Part shown: one piece after another, positions 54,260 through 63,770 of the stretch
Position numbering within the stretch: the stretch's first letter is position 1
Layout: each line of letters opens with the position of its first letter
Assembly (NCBI GenBank): GCA_016928975.1
Contig: JAFGJR010000074.1
Location: forward strand, 12,884 to 76,883
Direction of reading: 5' to 3'
DNA: 64,000 bases
DNA from: Sedimentisphaerales bacterium
Lineage (GTDB): Bacteria > Planctomycetota > Phycisphaerae > Sedimentisphaerales > SG8-4
The notes under the pieces: generated by a model
Seen by the model: the letters and a program-made list of their open reading frames with translations, nothing else
Told to the model about the DNA's origin: nothing
Database searches by the model: none
Position numbers and translations under genes: made by a program

Positions 54260-54288
54260 ATAATACACTCATGCGATTTGTGTGTCAA
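54260..54288 (-). promoter_or_regulatory. Promoter of the truncated gene
   Basis: On the minus strand TTGACA (54288-54283) and TATTAT (54265-54260) are separated by exactly 17 bases, a near-perfect sigma70 promoter. It lies about 70 bases before the truncated gene's ATG. The sequence 54289-54454 shows nothing else I recognise. Confidence 0.7.
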
Positions 54289-54454
54289 TGGAAAACAAGG
54301 AGGCGCAGCAATTTTTCTGTCCACTGCTGTGTTATGGCGGCAAGTCCTTGTCACACAAGGGGTTACGCGTTGCGCACTGCGTCGCGGAGCCGCGGAAAGG
54401 CCCCGGGCGATCTATGGACATCGCACGGGAGGGGCTTGCGCCTATGCGGACTTC

Positions 54455-56752
54455 TTATCCACCGCTGTCTCCGTGGGGCGTCGCAGGTCCCCGCCAGGCG
54501 CTGCCGCCGAAGGTGGTGACGTACATCAGGTTATCGTCGGACGGGTCGAACGTCAGACGCTGGATATTGGAGAATGGGAGGGCGTCGAAGGCCTGCCAGG
54601 TTTGGCTGTTGTCCCGCGACAGCCACAGGCCGGCGCCGGGGGCGCCCTCGGTAAGCGTCATGTAGATCCAGCCGTCATGCCTGGGGTGGAAGTACCCGCC
54701 GAAGGTCTGCCGGCCCTGTCGGCCGATGCGCTGCCAAGTCATGCCGCCATCGGTCGTGCGATACAGGCCGCCCGACTCGTCGCCCCCGCCCGCGTCACAA
54801 GTGCCCACGAGGATAATGCGGCTGTCCTGCGGGTGGACGGCGAAGTCCTTGGGGTACAAGAATAGCCGAGAGGCGTTGACTTTCTCCCAGGCTTCGGCGC
54901 CATCCCTGGACCGGTACAGACCGACGCCTTCGGGCATGAGCGGCTTGCTGCGGGCCGGGCGCATGGCGCAGATCATCGCGAACAACGTTCCATCCTTGTG
55001 CAGGATCACGCGGGAGACTCGCATGTTCAGCGGATCGCCCAGGCCATTCTTCTTCAGCGCCCAGACCTTGCCGTCATCGGTGGACTTGTATACGCCTTCC
55101 ATGAAGACCCCGGCGTACAGTGTGCGAGAGTCCCTGGGGCTGGCCGGATCGAGCACGATCCCAGTCACCGGCCGAAGCGGCAGGCCATCGGCCTCGGACT
55201 TCCACGAGGCGCCGAAGTCTCGCGAGACGCAGACGCCGCCGGGACCATTGTGGCCGTGACGCTCGGAGATGATATTGTCGTTCGGGATGTCGTGCACGTC
55301 GGAGAATGCGCCCCACATCTTGCCGGGGATCTGGGGATCGAACGCGATTTCGTAGCAGGTGTTTCGCCAGGGGGCCCAGGTGTTCCTGTCCCACCAGATC
55401 CAGGTATTGCCGCTGTCGAGGGACCTCGCGAAGCCGATGTCCGTGTAGGCGATGTAATGACGGTTGCGCTCGAACGGGTCGATGCAGTAGTTCCACGTCG
55501 TGGTGACGACCAGGCCGGTGCACGTCCAGGCGCTGCCCGGGCCGGGAGTGGCGCCCGGGGCGGGGTAGGTATCACCGTTGAACCATGATTGGCCGCCGTT
55601 GTGGGTGATGTAGGACTGGCTATAGACGAGGATTAAGCGGTTCGGATCGCTGTTGCAGATGGCGGCTCCAAAGGGGGTATCGCCGCCTTTGTAGGACTGG
55701 CCCGTTGATGCGGTGACGTAATTGGGCGCGACGTTGTACTGTGCGAATCGCGGGTCCTGATAGAACGTGGCGCGCCAGGAGTCGCCGCCGTCGTCGCTGC
55801 GGTACACCGTCTCGTGATAGGGCGGATGAAAGCCGGTGCTCGTGTTCATGACGTAGACGGTGAGCGGGGCCGCATCGGTCGTCAGGATTTGCCTGTACTG
55901 AGCGATGTCGCCATACGACCACTGGTCCCTCTTGCCTGTGCTGGTGTTGATGCCCTCGCCCATGGCGAGTCGCCAGGTCCGGCCGCGATCGAGGGAACGG
56001 TAGACGCCACCCGTGAAAGCGCCGCTCTGCTTCTTGCTGGGTACGGTGCAGTACAGCACCGTAAGGCCCATCTTCGAATCAGAGCCGCCGGCAAATCCCT
56101 GGATCTCCTTCCAGGGCAGTCCGTCGGTTCTGTCGACCCATATTTGTCCGCCGTCATCGGATCGCCAGATGCCTTCGTCGGTGGCGGCGAACAGGATACG
56201 ACTGCCTTCGAAGTGGAAGCCGATTACGCGACCTTGCGGCCCAGTGCAGACGGTCCAGGTCTCGCCGGCATCGTGGGAGAGTTGGCAGCCGCCATCGCGG
56301 GTGCCCGCAAGCAGGGTGCGCGGATCGGACGGATTGATCGCGATCTCCCCGGCGAGCGAGGGTCTGAGATTGCCGATAGGCGTGAAGGTGCGGCCCTTGT
56401 CGCGGCTGATCCGAAGCCGGCCGCCGGAGGAGGCGTAGATCACATTGGGGTCGGAGGGATGGAAGCCCGGGCGGCATTGGGTGTCGCTTCGCAGTTGGCC
56501 GTGGTGGATCATCCGCCAGGTGTGGCCACCGTCCTCGGAGATATAGGCCGCACTCATGTCGCAGTTGAGCATCATCAGGTTCGGGTCCGCCTGCGAAATC
56601 GCCGGCGAGAACATGCCTCCGCCGCCGGACAAACCCACAGGCTCCCAATCGTGGATTTCGGATTTCGGATTGCGGAGTGAAGACTGACCCCATCCGCAAT
56701 CGGTGAGCACCAGCAGCGATGTTGCCAACAGGAAGAGACGGCAAGAGATCAT
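54455..56752 (-). CDS. Secreted BNR/Asp-box repeat protein (sialidase- or GH74-like propeller)
   Basis: A 765-residue protein with a signal peptide (FLLATSLLVLTDCGWGQ). About 13 Asp-box motifs run along its length (SEDGGHTWRM, SHDAGETWTV, SDDGGDSWRA, SRDFGASWKS, TTDGGMTWQR), suggesting one or two beta-propellers. The length fits GH74-type or VPS10-like two-propeller proteins, but no catalytic residues were identified, so it may be a binding protein. The ATG at 56752 overlaps the stop of the upstream isomerase-like gene (ATGA), so the two are probably co-translated. Confidence 0.85.
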   Translation of the reverse strand: MISCRLFLLATSLLVLTDCGWGQSSLRNPKSEIHDWEPVGLSGGGGMFSPAISQADPNLMMLNCDMSAAYISEDGGHTWRMIHHGQLRSDTQCRPGFHPSDPNVIYASSGGRLRISRDKGRTFTPIGNLRPSLAGEIAINPSDPRTLLAGTRDGGCQLSHDAGETWTVCTGPQGRVIGFHFEGSRILFAATDEGIWRSDDGGQIWVDRTDGLPWKEIQGFAGGSDSKMGLTVLYCTVPSKKQSGAFTGGVYRSLDRGRTWRLAMGEGINTSTGKRDQWSYGDIAQYRQILTTDAAPLTVYVMNTSTGFHPPYHETVYRSDDGGDSWRATFYQDPRFAQYNVAPNYVTASTGQSYKGGDTPFGAAICNSDPNRLILVYSQSYITHNGGQSWFNGDTYPAPGATPGPGSAWTCTGLVVTTTWNYCIDPFERNRHYIAYTDIGFARSLDSGNTWIWWDRNTWAPWRNTCYEIAFDPQIPGKMWGAFSDVHDIPNDNIISERHGHNGPGGVCVSRDFGASWKSEADGLPLRPVTGIVLDPASPRDSRTLYAGVFMEGVYKSTDDGKVWALKKNGLGDPLNMRVSRVILHKDGTLFAMICAMRPARSKPLMPEGVGLYRSRDGAEAWEKVNASRLFLYPKDFAVHPQDSRIILVGTCDAGGGDESGGLYRTTDGGMTWQRIGRQGRQTFGGYFHPRHDGWIYMTLTEGAPGAGLWLSRDNSQTWQAFDALPFSNIQRLTFDPSDDNLMYVTTFGGSAWRGPATPHGDSGG

Positions 56753-57774
56753 ACGCACTCCCGCATGATTCGAAGGTATTCCCGGCAAGTGTCCCTGATA
56801 TCGGGATCGCCGGGGTGCATGTCCTGCTCGATGGAGGCGTAGCCGTTGAAGCCGATCCGCTTGAGGGTCGCGACGATGGCCTGGACGTCCATCACCCCTT
56901 TGCCGAAGGGCGGGAACAGCCGCATTTGCCCATCGATGTCGCGCATGTGGGCGTTCATCAGGTGCCTGCCCACCTTGTGGATGGCCACCGGTGGGTATTC
57001 GCGCTGAAGCAGCGTCCAGCCCACGTCGATGTTGTAGCCCAGATCGTCGTCGCGAATCTGATCCCACAGGCGCAGGAACGACGCGGCGTCGGGCACCAGG
57101 CAGTGCGTATGCTGCTCGATGGAGAACTTCAGGCCGTGCGCCTTGGCCCTGGCCAGGCAGGCTTTGGTCGTCTCCACGTACGCATCCCACACGCGGTCCC
57201 AATCGAAATCCTCCGCAATGTCGATGTGGAACTTCTCACCGCGTTCGGGATTGTCGACCTCATAGTAGCGCGGCAGATATCCCGTTGGACCCTTCAACTC
57301 GCGAGCCCAGGGCGCCACGATGTTGACCATTGGCGCCCCCAGCTTCTTGCCGATCCGGCACGTCGCTTCGAAGTAGTCCAAAGCCCGTTCGTGGGCCGCC
57401 GGTTCCGTGCTCGACAGGTCCTCGACCACCGGCTGAAAGGCGACGAACTGTGAGACACGCAATTTGTTCTGCTCGAGCTTGCGGTTGAGACGGTCGATCC
57501 TGGCGTCGGTCCAGAAGTCCTTGAGATCTCTGCGTGCCGTCACGATCAGCTCGACGCCGTCGAAGCCCAGATCGCCGATGACATCGAGGACCGGCTCAGG
57601 GTCGGCGGCGGGGCCCAGGCTGTGGAAGCACCAGCTCAGACAGCCGATTCTCGGCTTGCCCGGCGCGGGCGAGGGAGACTGTGCCGCCGGTGCATCCGCC
57701 AGTGAGAGCGTAGACGCTGTCAGTGCGGCAGTCTGAAGGAATTGGCGGCGGCTCAAATCAGATTGGGTCTTCAT
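56749..57774 (-). CDS. Tat-exported sugar phosphate isomerase/epimerase-like TIM barrel
   Basis: A 341-residue protein with a twin-arginine signal (SRRQFLQTAA, R9-R10). An AP-endonuclease-2/xylose-isomerase-like barrel follows. GFDGVELIVTARRD, FSIEQHTHCLV, NIDVGWTLLQREYPP and NAHMRDIDG supply Glu, His and Asp residues typical of metal binding. The barrel family usually works in the cytoplasm, while planctomycetes often carry exported members, so it may act on sugars in the periplasm. It shares an operon with a heparinase-like gene and a BNR protein. Confidence 0.85.
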   Translation of the reverse strand: MKTQSDLSRRQFLQTAALTASTLSLADAPAAQSPSPAPGKPRIGCLSWCFHSLGPAADPEPVLDVIGDLGFDGVELIVTARRDLKDFWTDARIDRLNRKLEQNKLRVSQFVAFQPVVEDLSSTEPAAHERALDYFEATCRIGKKLGAPMVNIVAPWARELKGPTGYLPRYYEVDNPERGEKFHIDIAEDFDWDRVWDAYVETTKACLARAKAHGLKFSIEQHTHCLVPDAASFLRLWDQIRDDDLGYNIDVGWTLLQREYPPVAIHKVGRHLMNAHMRDIDGQMRLFPPFGKGVMDVQAIVATLKRIGFNGYASIEQDMHPGDPDIRDTCREYLRIMRECV

Positions 57775-57786
57775 GAGTCCACTCCT

Positions 57787-59871
57787 TTATCGGTACTGCG
57801 TTTCAGTGTTGACGGTTGTCGTCAGAGGCTTATTGCAGACGGCCCCGCCGAGCGGTCCGGCCGAATTGAAACGCACCTGCCACCGGTCGGCAATATCGAT
57901 TCCCGCCGGCGGGACGAACGTCACAGCGGCCGGTCGCACGGCCTGCTCGTCGGCAATCTCGAAGACGTGCAGGAACAAGGAACGACTCCCGCTGTTCGGA
58001 TCGCCCACCTCAATTCGCCAGGGACAGATCGGCGGCTTCAGTCGCCCCGGGGTCATGTGATTGTACTGGGCGGTTGGTTCGAGCGGGTGACCCCGGGCCG
58101 CTCTGCCGGGGCCGCCTCGGACCACAATCTCAGCCTTCTCCGGCAGCAGGGTATGCAGGAACATCCGCGACCGGCCGTGCGACAGAACCGCTTCGTCCCC
58201 GTCGGCCTCGGGCAGACTCAGCCATGTCAGGCAGTCTTCCTGACGCAGCGGCTCCGTGGGGACGTGGAGGAAGAAGTGGCGGGGCAGGTCCGCCCGGGTT
58301 GCCTCCACGCGGTCGAATACGACGAAGAATTCTGGCTGGCCGCGCAGGTACAGAAACTGCCGCGTCACCTCACGAGCCTTCTTATCACTGTAACCCTTCG
58401 CAATGTCGGCGGCGGCGTAGGTGTACTCGTCGTTGTGCTCGAAGGCTGCGATATGGCCTCGTTCCCGCGGCAGGCCGCTGCTCTCGTAGACGTGTCGCAG
58501 CAGGCCGCCGTCGTTCTCGTTGCCTTTATCGCGCCGGAACTTCTCGCTGGGGTCGAAGATCGTCACGATGTTGTAGATCAGCGAGCCGCCGGCATAATAA
58601 TCTGTGTCGTTATGGCCTTGTCCGCCCTGGCGAGAAACGAGCGAGCCTCGCTTGCAGATCAGGAAGTGGCCTTCGTCGTCCCGTGAGTGGCCGGCGAATT
58701 GCGGCCCGCAGCCGAAGAACGCCCAGGTCGCGTTGGGATCGTTCCAGGCGCTGCGCATGTAGACGTGCCCGGCGCCGGGGAACAGATAACCCAGCGGGAG
58801 CGTATCCGGCGCGACGGAAGGGATGGAAGGGTCATAGCACGTCACTCGCTGCCATCGCTCTCGCAGCCACGACGTGCCCCGGTCGGCGAACCATTGTGAG
58901 AGCTCGTCTCGAAGCATTGGCGCTGCGCGGGCGAAGGCCGCAGGGTACGAGCCGTCGCCGTCATCGATCCAGGCGGTACGTTCATTGTGAGGCATCATCG
59001 TGTACGCTACCCATCGCGGCGATTCCACCGGGTAGCCCCAGGGTTTCAGTTGCTGGAACAGGTCGATGCCGGTCGCAGTTCGCCACGCGTGAAAGGCATA
59101 GGGAATGACTGTCACCGGTCCATACGCACCGTGTCCATAGGATTCCGACCAGACGCCGCCCATCCGGTCGAATGCCGGGATGCACTCCCCTGGCACACGC
59201 TGGTTCCAGGAGTCGAGAAAGCTCCTGGCATCTGCGTCGTACGCGGTGCCAGCGCCCCAGATGGCCAGTGCGATGAACAGCTTCTGCGTGATCGAATCGC
59301 GGCTGTTGCCGATGTTCAGGTGGATCGGGCCCCATGTCTGATTGTATTCCCAGTGACCCCACTTGAGCAGGATTTCCGGTTTGTCGGTGAAGTAACGCAG
59401 CCATGAGCCCAGGGCGTCGCCGAATCGCACCCGCTGCTCCGGCGTCAGAGCATCGTAGATCCAGTCGTATGCCAGCGCGTGATAGCCGAAGGGGCTGCCC
59501 TGGCGATTGGCGATCAGGCTGCCGTCGCCCCACTGCTGGATGATTGTCTCGGCGTAGGGCTGGGCCTCATGTCCCCTCTGTCGCTCGACAAGGTACGCGA
59601 TGCCGCAATTCATCAGGTCCTCGGGAATGGCCCAGGCGTTCGAGATGTACTGGATACCGCCCCTGCGCACGGCCTCGCCGGCTCGGTGCTTGACGACCTC
59701 ATAGTCCCCGGCGAGCGGCCCGTCGCTGCGTCGCGCCATCTCTCTTACATCCTCGATCAGCAGTCGAGGATGTGCCTCTTTGACCTGATATGCCATCTGG
59801 CCAAAGGAGAGACCGGAGGGGATGAAGATCGCCATCGCCGTTATCGCTGCAGCACGGAATTGCTGAGTCAC
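57787..59871 (-). CDS. Secreted heparinase II/III-like protein
   Basis: A 694-residue protein. The toroid part contains HALAYDWIYDAL and NQTWGPIHLNIGNS. The C-terminal part has FAGHSRDDEGHFLICKRG, where the family carries its metal or catalytic His. A signal peptide (FRAAAITAMAIFIPSGLSFG) shows export. The start is probably GTG 59871: the AGGAG on this strand directly abuts the ATG at 59880, so it suits the GTG nine bases on. It would degrade an acidic polysaccharide and feed the isomerase-like gene that follows. Confidence 0.85.
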   Translation of the reverse strand: MTQQFRAAAITAMAIFIPSGLSFGQMAYQVKEAHPRLLIEDVREMARRSDGPLAGDYEVVKHRAGEAVRRGGIQYISNAWAIPEDLMNCGIAYLVERQRGHEAQPYAETIIQQWGDGSLIANRQGSPFGYHALAYDWIYDALTPEQRVRFGDALGSWLRYFTDKPEILLKWGHWEYNQTWGPIHLNIGNSRDSITQKLFIALAIWGAGTAYDADARSFLDSWNQRVPGECIPAFDRMGGVWSESYGHGAYGPVTVIPYAFHAWRTATGIDLFQQLKPWGYPVESPRWVAYTMMPHNERTAWIDDGDGSYPAAFARAAPMLRDELSQWFADRGTSWLRERWQRVTCYDPSIPSVAPDTLPLGYLFPGAGHVYMRSAWNDPNATWAFFGCGPQFAGHSRDDEGHFLICKRGSLVSRQGGQGHNDTDYYAGGSLIYNIVTIFDPSEKFRRDKGNENDGGLLRHVYESSGLPRERGHIAAFEHNDEYTYAAADIAKGYSDKKAREVTRQFLYLRGQPEFFVVFDRVEATRADLPRHFFLHVPTEPLRQEDCLTWLSLPEADGDEAVLSHGRSRMFLHTLLPEKAEIVVRGGPGRAARGHPLEPTAQYNHMTPGRLKPPICPWRIEVGDPNSGSRSLFLHVFEIADEQAVRPAAVTFVPPAGIDIADRWQVRFNSAGPLGGAVCNKPLTTTVNTETQYR

Positions 59872-60026
59872 GTTGCGCATCTCCTGAGTATACGTTGAGT
59901 GTCTGCTCCTGGAGCCGATGCACGGTCGTCACCTTCTTTCGTGAAATGCCTGGCCGATTGTTCCTTTGTCGTATACATTCTACAGCCGATGGCACCCGGT
60001 GGACAGAGAATGATGAAAGGGTGAAC

Positions 60027-60890
60027 ATGCCGATGCCGGCAGGGCGAATAGGGCGAGTGACGATCAGTCGCTTGATCTGCGGCTCCAATCCCATCATCGG
60101 CAGCGCGCACGACCGGGACCTGATCTACATGGCCGCCCTGATGAGGCACTACTTCACTGATCGCAAGATCATGGACCTGTGGCAGACCTGCGAGCAATGC
60201 GGCGTCAACACGATCATCGGGCCGGTGGACAGTCCCAACGCCTACGGTGAAGACCCCACGATGCGTGTGTACGGCCAGTATCGCAAGGAGCGAGGCGGGA
60301 AGATCCAGTGGATTGCCCAGACATACCCGGACGCCGCCGACCTCATCAGCTCCATCCAGAAGGCTGTCGACAACGGCGCGGTCGGCGCCTTCATCCAGGG
60401 GAATATTGCCGACCGTTGGGTGCGTCTCAATCAGATCGATCTGTTTGGCAAGGTCATTGAGTTCATCAGGAAGAACGGCCTGATCGCCGGGACGGCGGGC
60501 CACGATCTGGAAGTCCCGATGACGCTTCTGAAGGCCGGCGTCGATGTCGATTTCTTCATGAAGACGCTGCACAGCGACAAGTACTGGTCCGCCACGCCGG
60601 AATCGGAGCGGCCCAAGCAAGGTTTGCCGCGTAATGACAATATGTGGTGCACCCGCCCGGCGGAAACGATTGAATTCATGAAGACGGTGAAGAAGCCCTG
60701 GATCGCCTTCAAGGTCCTTGCGGCGGGGGCCATTCATCCTCGTGATGGATTCCGCTTCGCCTTTGAACATGGCGCGGATTTCGTCAACGTCGGCATGTTC
60801 GACTTCCACGTCCGCGAGAACGCGATCCTCGCAGGCGATATCATCGCGGAAGTCACCGCCAAAGGGCGCAGCCGCCCGTGGCTCGCGTGA
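60027..60890 (+). CDS. Unrecognised TIM-barrel-like protein
   Basis: A 287-residue soluble protein. Alternating hydrophobic strands and helices (WIAQTYPDAADLISSIQKAV, GLIAGTAGHDLEVPMTLLKA, VDFFMKTLHSDKYWS) suggest an (alpha/beta)8 barrel. Near the end, AGAIHPRDGFRFAFEHGADF resembles the phosphate-binding end of such barrels. I could not assign a family; aldolases and aldo-keto reductase-like proteins are candidates. AAAGGGTG lies before ATG 60027. It is divergently transcribed from the heparinase-like gene. Confidence 0.65.
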   Translation: MPMPAGRIGRVTISRLICGSNPIIGSAHDRDLIYMAALMRHYFTDRKIMDLWQTCEQCGVNTIIGPVDSPNAYGEDPTMRVYGQYRKERGGKIQWIAQTYPDAADLISSIQKAVDNGAVGAFIQGNIADRWVRLNQIDLFGKVIEFIRKNGLIAGTAGHDLEVPMTLLKAGVDVDFFMKTLHSDKYWSATPESERPKQGLPRNDNMWCTRPAETIEFMKTVKKPWIAFKVLAAGAIHPRDGFRFAFEHGADFVNVGMFDFHVRENAILAGDIIAEVTAKGRSRPWLA

Positions 60891-60982
60891 CGGCAGGGCG
60901 GTCTTGATTTTTGATTTGGCCTGGATTTCCCAAGTGGTTGATGGCAAATCGATACGAGGGTCTTCAGAAGGAGGCGTAGTGA

Positions 60983-61546
60983 ATGGCAAAGGCCCAAAGA
61001 CTCGGCGGGTGGATGACCCGGTTCCAGCGCTGCATCGACGCGGAAGCTGGCGCGGCGGTATCTGAGAAGGTCATCATCGAAACGGAGCGATTCGATGAGA
61101 CCTCGGACTACGCACAGAAAGCCGAGTGGATAAAGAATGCTGTCCAGCGTCTTGAGAAGGAGGCGGGTAGACCCACGGCGAGAAAGGTCATGCAGGCCTG
61201 CGGAATGAAATGCTGCGGCCCCACGCAGCAGAAACGCGCCAAGCAGCTCATGGCCGAATCGAAATCGGTCGAGGAATTGCTCGCTAAGCTGAATGAAAGA
61301 GGCATCGGCGGAGGAAGGCTGAAACTGAAAGCCCCCAACACGATCGTGGGCGGCTACGACTGGTGTTACTGCGGACGGGTGAAGCACACCCGCCAATCGT
61401 TCGCCACCGATACCTGGTGCTATTGCTCCGCGGGATGGCATAAGTCCCTCTTCGAAGCCGCGTTCGGCAAGCCGGTAAAGGTGAAACTGAAGCAGTCAAT
61501 CATCCAGGGGGCAGAGAGTTGCGAGTTCGAGATTGAGCTGAGTTAG
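60983..61546 (+). CDS. Cys-rich protein of unknown function, possibly V4R-like
   Basis: A 187-residue protein. The first half is helical and contains MQACGMKCCG. The second half has YDWCYCGRVKH and TWCYCSAGWHKSLFEAAFG, then SIIQGAESCEFEIEL, a layout resembling V4R- and DUF6144-like proteins with metal- or FeS-binding Cys residues. Function is unknown. AAGGAGG lies eight bases upstream of the ATG. It follows the TIM-barrel-like gene by about 90 bases. Confidence 0.65.
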   Translation: MAKAQRLGGWMTRFQRCIDAEAGAAVSEKVIIETERFDETSDYAQKAEWIKNAVQRLEKEAGRPTARKVMQACGMKCCGPTQQKRAKQLMAESKSVEELLAKLNERGIGGGRLKLKAPNTIVGGYDWCYCGRVKHTRQSFATDTWCYCSAGWHKSLFEAAFGKPVKVKLKQSIIQGAESCEFEIELS

Positions 61547-61993
61547 AGTGACTTTCAGCCGCTCATGTTCCTGTACGGATTATGCCGCCAACTCCTTTCA
61601 ACCGCAGATGAACGCTGATGAACACGGATTCGGTCAGCTTGCCACCACATAGTCCGACCCAGGCCGGACGAAGCCGGGTTTTCGCTTGCCTCTGGCCTCC
61701 GGATTTGCCATAATAGTCGCCAGAGATATGGTGCTGGTGGAAGTCCGAGTATGAGCCTTCCGGCCTCCCGTTGGCCTGATAGATTTGGTGAGGCCGAAAT
61801 GGGTTTGGATGGGCGCGAATGAGCGAACGCTGGAAAGCAAAGCAGATGAGAGAAGGCGGAAATTGGAGGGTGTCCCCGGTTCCTCCCCATCGCCACGCGG
61901 TCGGCTGGCGTGTCATGTCGGCAGGAAATCACGAGGTGGCGCCTTATATGGACAGGTATAACCCTTGCTAGCGCAGAGGTGGACACCCTGAAA
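61547..61993. other. Noncoding or degraded region with repeat-like segment
   Basis: About 450 bases with no gene I can support. Near 61605-61630 GATGAAC occurs twice, three bases apart, in a stretch that resembles a dispersed repeat. Several short minus-strand frames cover it but lack ribosome sites and family features. It may be the decayed end of a mobile segment. Confidence 0.35.
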
Positions 61994-62893
61994 ATGGATA
62001 CGTACAGCAATACCGCAGTCGCCTTTGGAGACTTGAAGAACACCGCTCTCTACTTTGACTACGTAATCCCAGTGTTCTTCGCAGCGGACGTGGTGCGCGA
62101 CGAGTATGAAGCGCTGGAGTTCCTTACTCAGAAGCAAGAGCTGTTGCCACCGGAGTTCTCAGCCCGCCAGGAATCCGCGAACCGTCCTCTTGCGGTCAAT
62201 AGTGCAACCTGCTACATGATGCTAAAACTGTGGATCAAGCGCCACGGTGGGAAGCCCGAGATCTCAGGCCTCTCAGCCGAGCAGTACGAAGGAATTGAAC
62301 GCGAAGCCGCATGCCAGTATTTCTCCTTCGTAGGAGATTTCAATTTGAAGGAATGCCCCGTGGCCTCCGCGACGGGGGCGACCTCGGCGTGGATGGATGA
62401 GGAGGAAGAGACAGTCCCGTCTCCAGTCGTCACGCTCGCGGATATGAAGCTGGTCGATGGTTCACGCCTGAAATGGGAGCACCTTGTCGAGTTTCGGTGC
62501 GACAAGGAAGCACAGGACAGGTTACGCAGGCTCCGGCTTTTCGCATATCAGAACTATGCAGGGCGCTCTCGGTCCTACATTGAAGATGACATCCTTACAC
62601 GCGTTGCTGACTACGACTCCACGGTACGGAAATGGGGATTCGAGACAGTCACAGGCGCACTCAGTCTGGTGTTGAATTCTAAGCTGACAGTAAGTGTCAT
62701 TGCTGGCGGTTTTCTGACGACGTTATTTGGTCAACCTGGCGCGGCGCTGTTGGCTGGAGCCGTGATTGAACTTGGCCATGTGGGAATCGAAGTGGGCAAG
62801 CAGGGCTTCGCTCTCCGCAAGATCGTGAACGACAATCCGGTGTCCTTCATATCGTACGCCCGGAAGAGACTAGACGCATCGGAGGATCGCTAA
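61994..62893 (+). CDS. Hypothetical protein with C-terminal membrane or glycine-rich segment
   Basis: A 299-residue protein of unknown family. The N-terminal half reads FGDLKNTALYFDYVIPVFFA; an acidic patch (WMDEEEETVPSP) follows at about residue 130. The C-terminal part has SVIAGGFLTTLFGQPGAALL, a glycine-zipper-like or membrane-inserting segment. The start at ATG 61994 lacks a strong ribosome site. Its base composition looks different from the EPS genes and it may be acquired DNA. Confidence 0.5.
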   Translation: MDTYSNTAVAFGDLKNTALYFDYVIPVFFAADVVRDEYEALEFLTQKQELLPPEFSARQESANRPLAVNSATCYMMLKLWIKRHGGKPEISGLSAEQYEGIEREAACQYFSFVGDFNLKECPVASATGATSAWMDEEEETVPSPVVTLADMKLVDGSRLKWEHLVEFRCDKEAQDRLRRLRLFAYQNYAGRSRSYIEDDILTRVADYDSTVRKWGFETVTGALSLVLNSKLTVSVIAGGFLTTLFGQPGAALLAGAVIELGHVGIEVGKQGFALRKIVNDNPVSFISYARKRLDASEDR

Positions 62894-62966
62894 TGAGGCT
62901 GTGGAACACTACGGCGCGTAGCCGCGCCGAGGTTCACCGGCACCGTTCCACGGAGACAGAAATCGA

Positions 62967-63563
62967 ATGATCAATGCCGAATTCGTAAGACAATGGGCAG
63001 CCAGCTATCGTGGGAACGACGCCGTTGACTATTTCCCGTATCTGGAACTCGGGCGACAGGGCAATACTGATGCCGTCAGAAGACTGACTGAGTGGAAATT
63101 CAGCGGAAGAGATGGCCGACCCCGCAGATTGTGGAGCCCCCACGAAAAAGCGTTCAACGCCTTTGTTCAGAACATGCAACGGTACTTGGGGGACAACGGT
63201 TCTGAACACCTGAGGCAAGATTTCCAGAACCGTGCCCCAGTATGGGCAATCTTCTGGCACCACATTCTCTTTGCAACTCCCATTTTCGATGTCTACACAC
63301 ACATGGCCTACCACTGGGATGTGACCGGAACTATTCTGGCCAAGGAAGAAGCGAGAATACAGCCTCCATGCCACTGGGTAATGTTTGACCGGTATCACGT
63401 CTGGTTCCGTCAGACGCTGGCGCGTATTCAAATTGAGGATTCATCAATCACGGAAAGAATGTTGGATATGGCGTTGGTTAGTTGGGGCGAAAGCCAGAAC
63501 GAACAGGCACGTCGAACGAAGCAGTGCTTGGTACGGCGCTGCCGCGCCGCACGAGAGCGCTGA
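62967..63563 (+). CDS. Hypothetical protein
   Basis: A 198-residue protein, rich in Trp, Phe and His. It contains WAIFWHHILFATPIFDVYTH and WVMFDRYHVWFRQTLARI. No membrane segment is certain and no family is recognised. The last 15 residues are Arg-rich and may be a non-native tail. It is 73 bases after the previous unknown gene, with a 7-bp hairpin (CGGCGCG/CGCGCCG, 62912-62929) between them. Confidence 0.5.
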   Translation: MINAEFVRQWAASYRGNDAVDYFPYLELGRQGNTDAVRRLTEWKFSGRDGRPRRLWSPHEKAFNAFVQNMQRYLGDNGSEHLRQDFQNRAPVWAIFWHHILFATPIFDVYTHMAYHWDVTGTILAKEEARIQPPCHWVMFDRYHVWFRQTLARIQIEDSSITERMLDMALVSWGESQNEQARRTKQCLVRRCRAARER

Positions 63564-63770
63564 CGTTCGAGCTTGCAGTAGGGGATTCCGGGGACAGCTT
63601 AGAATGGCGGTCCGTTAAGCAGCATGGGGGGTGCCAGGATCGCGTCTTCATTATTCATTATTCGGTGGCATCGAGTGTCGGCGGACAATTGTCGACGAGA
63701 GAGGCGGGCGTGCTCCAATTGCCGCTTTGACGATGAAGTCGGCCCCGATTGTGTGCCGAGACGCAGAAAT

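Noticed and set aside
56753..57202. Upstream extension of the BNR protein to 915 residues
   Set aside because: It overlaps the isomerase-like gene in another frame and lies before the signal peptide.
63593..63620. GGGGACAGCTTA-like string typical of transposase-linked repeats
   Set aside because: It is a single short copy with no transposase or inverted repeat nearby.
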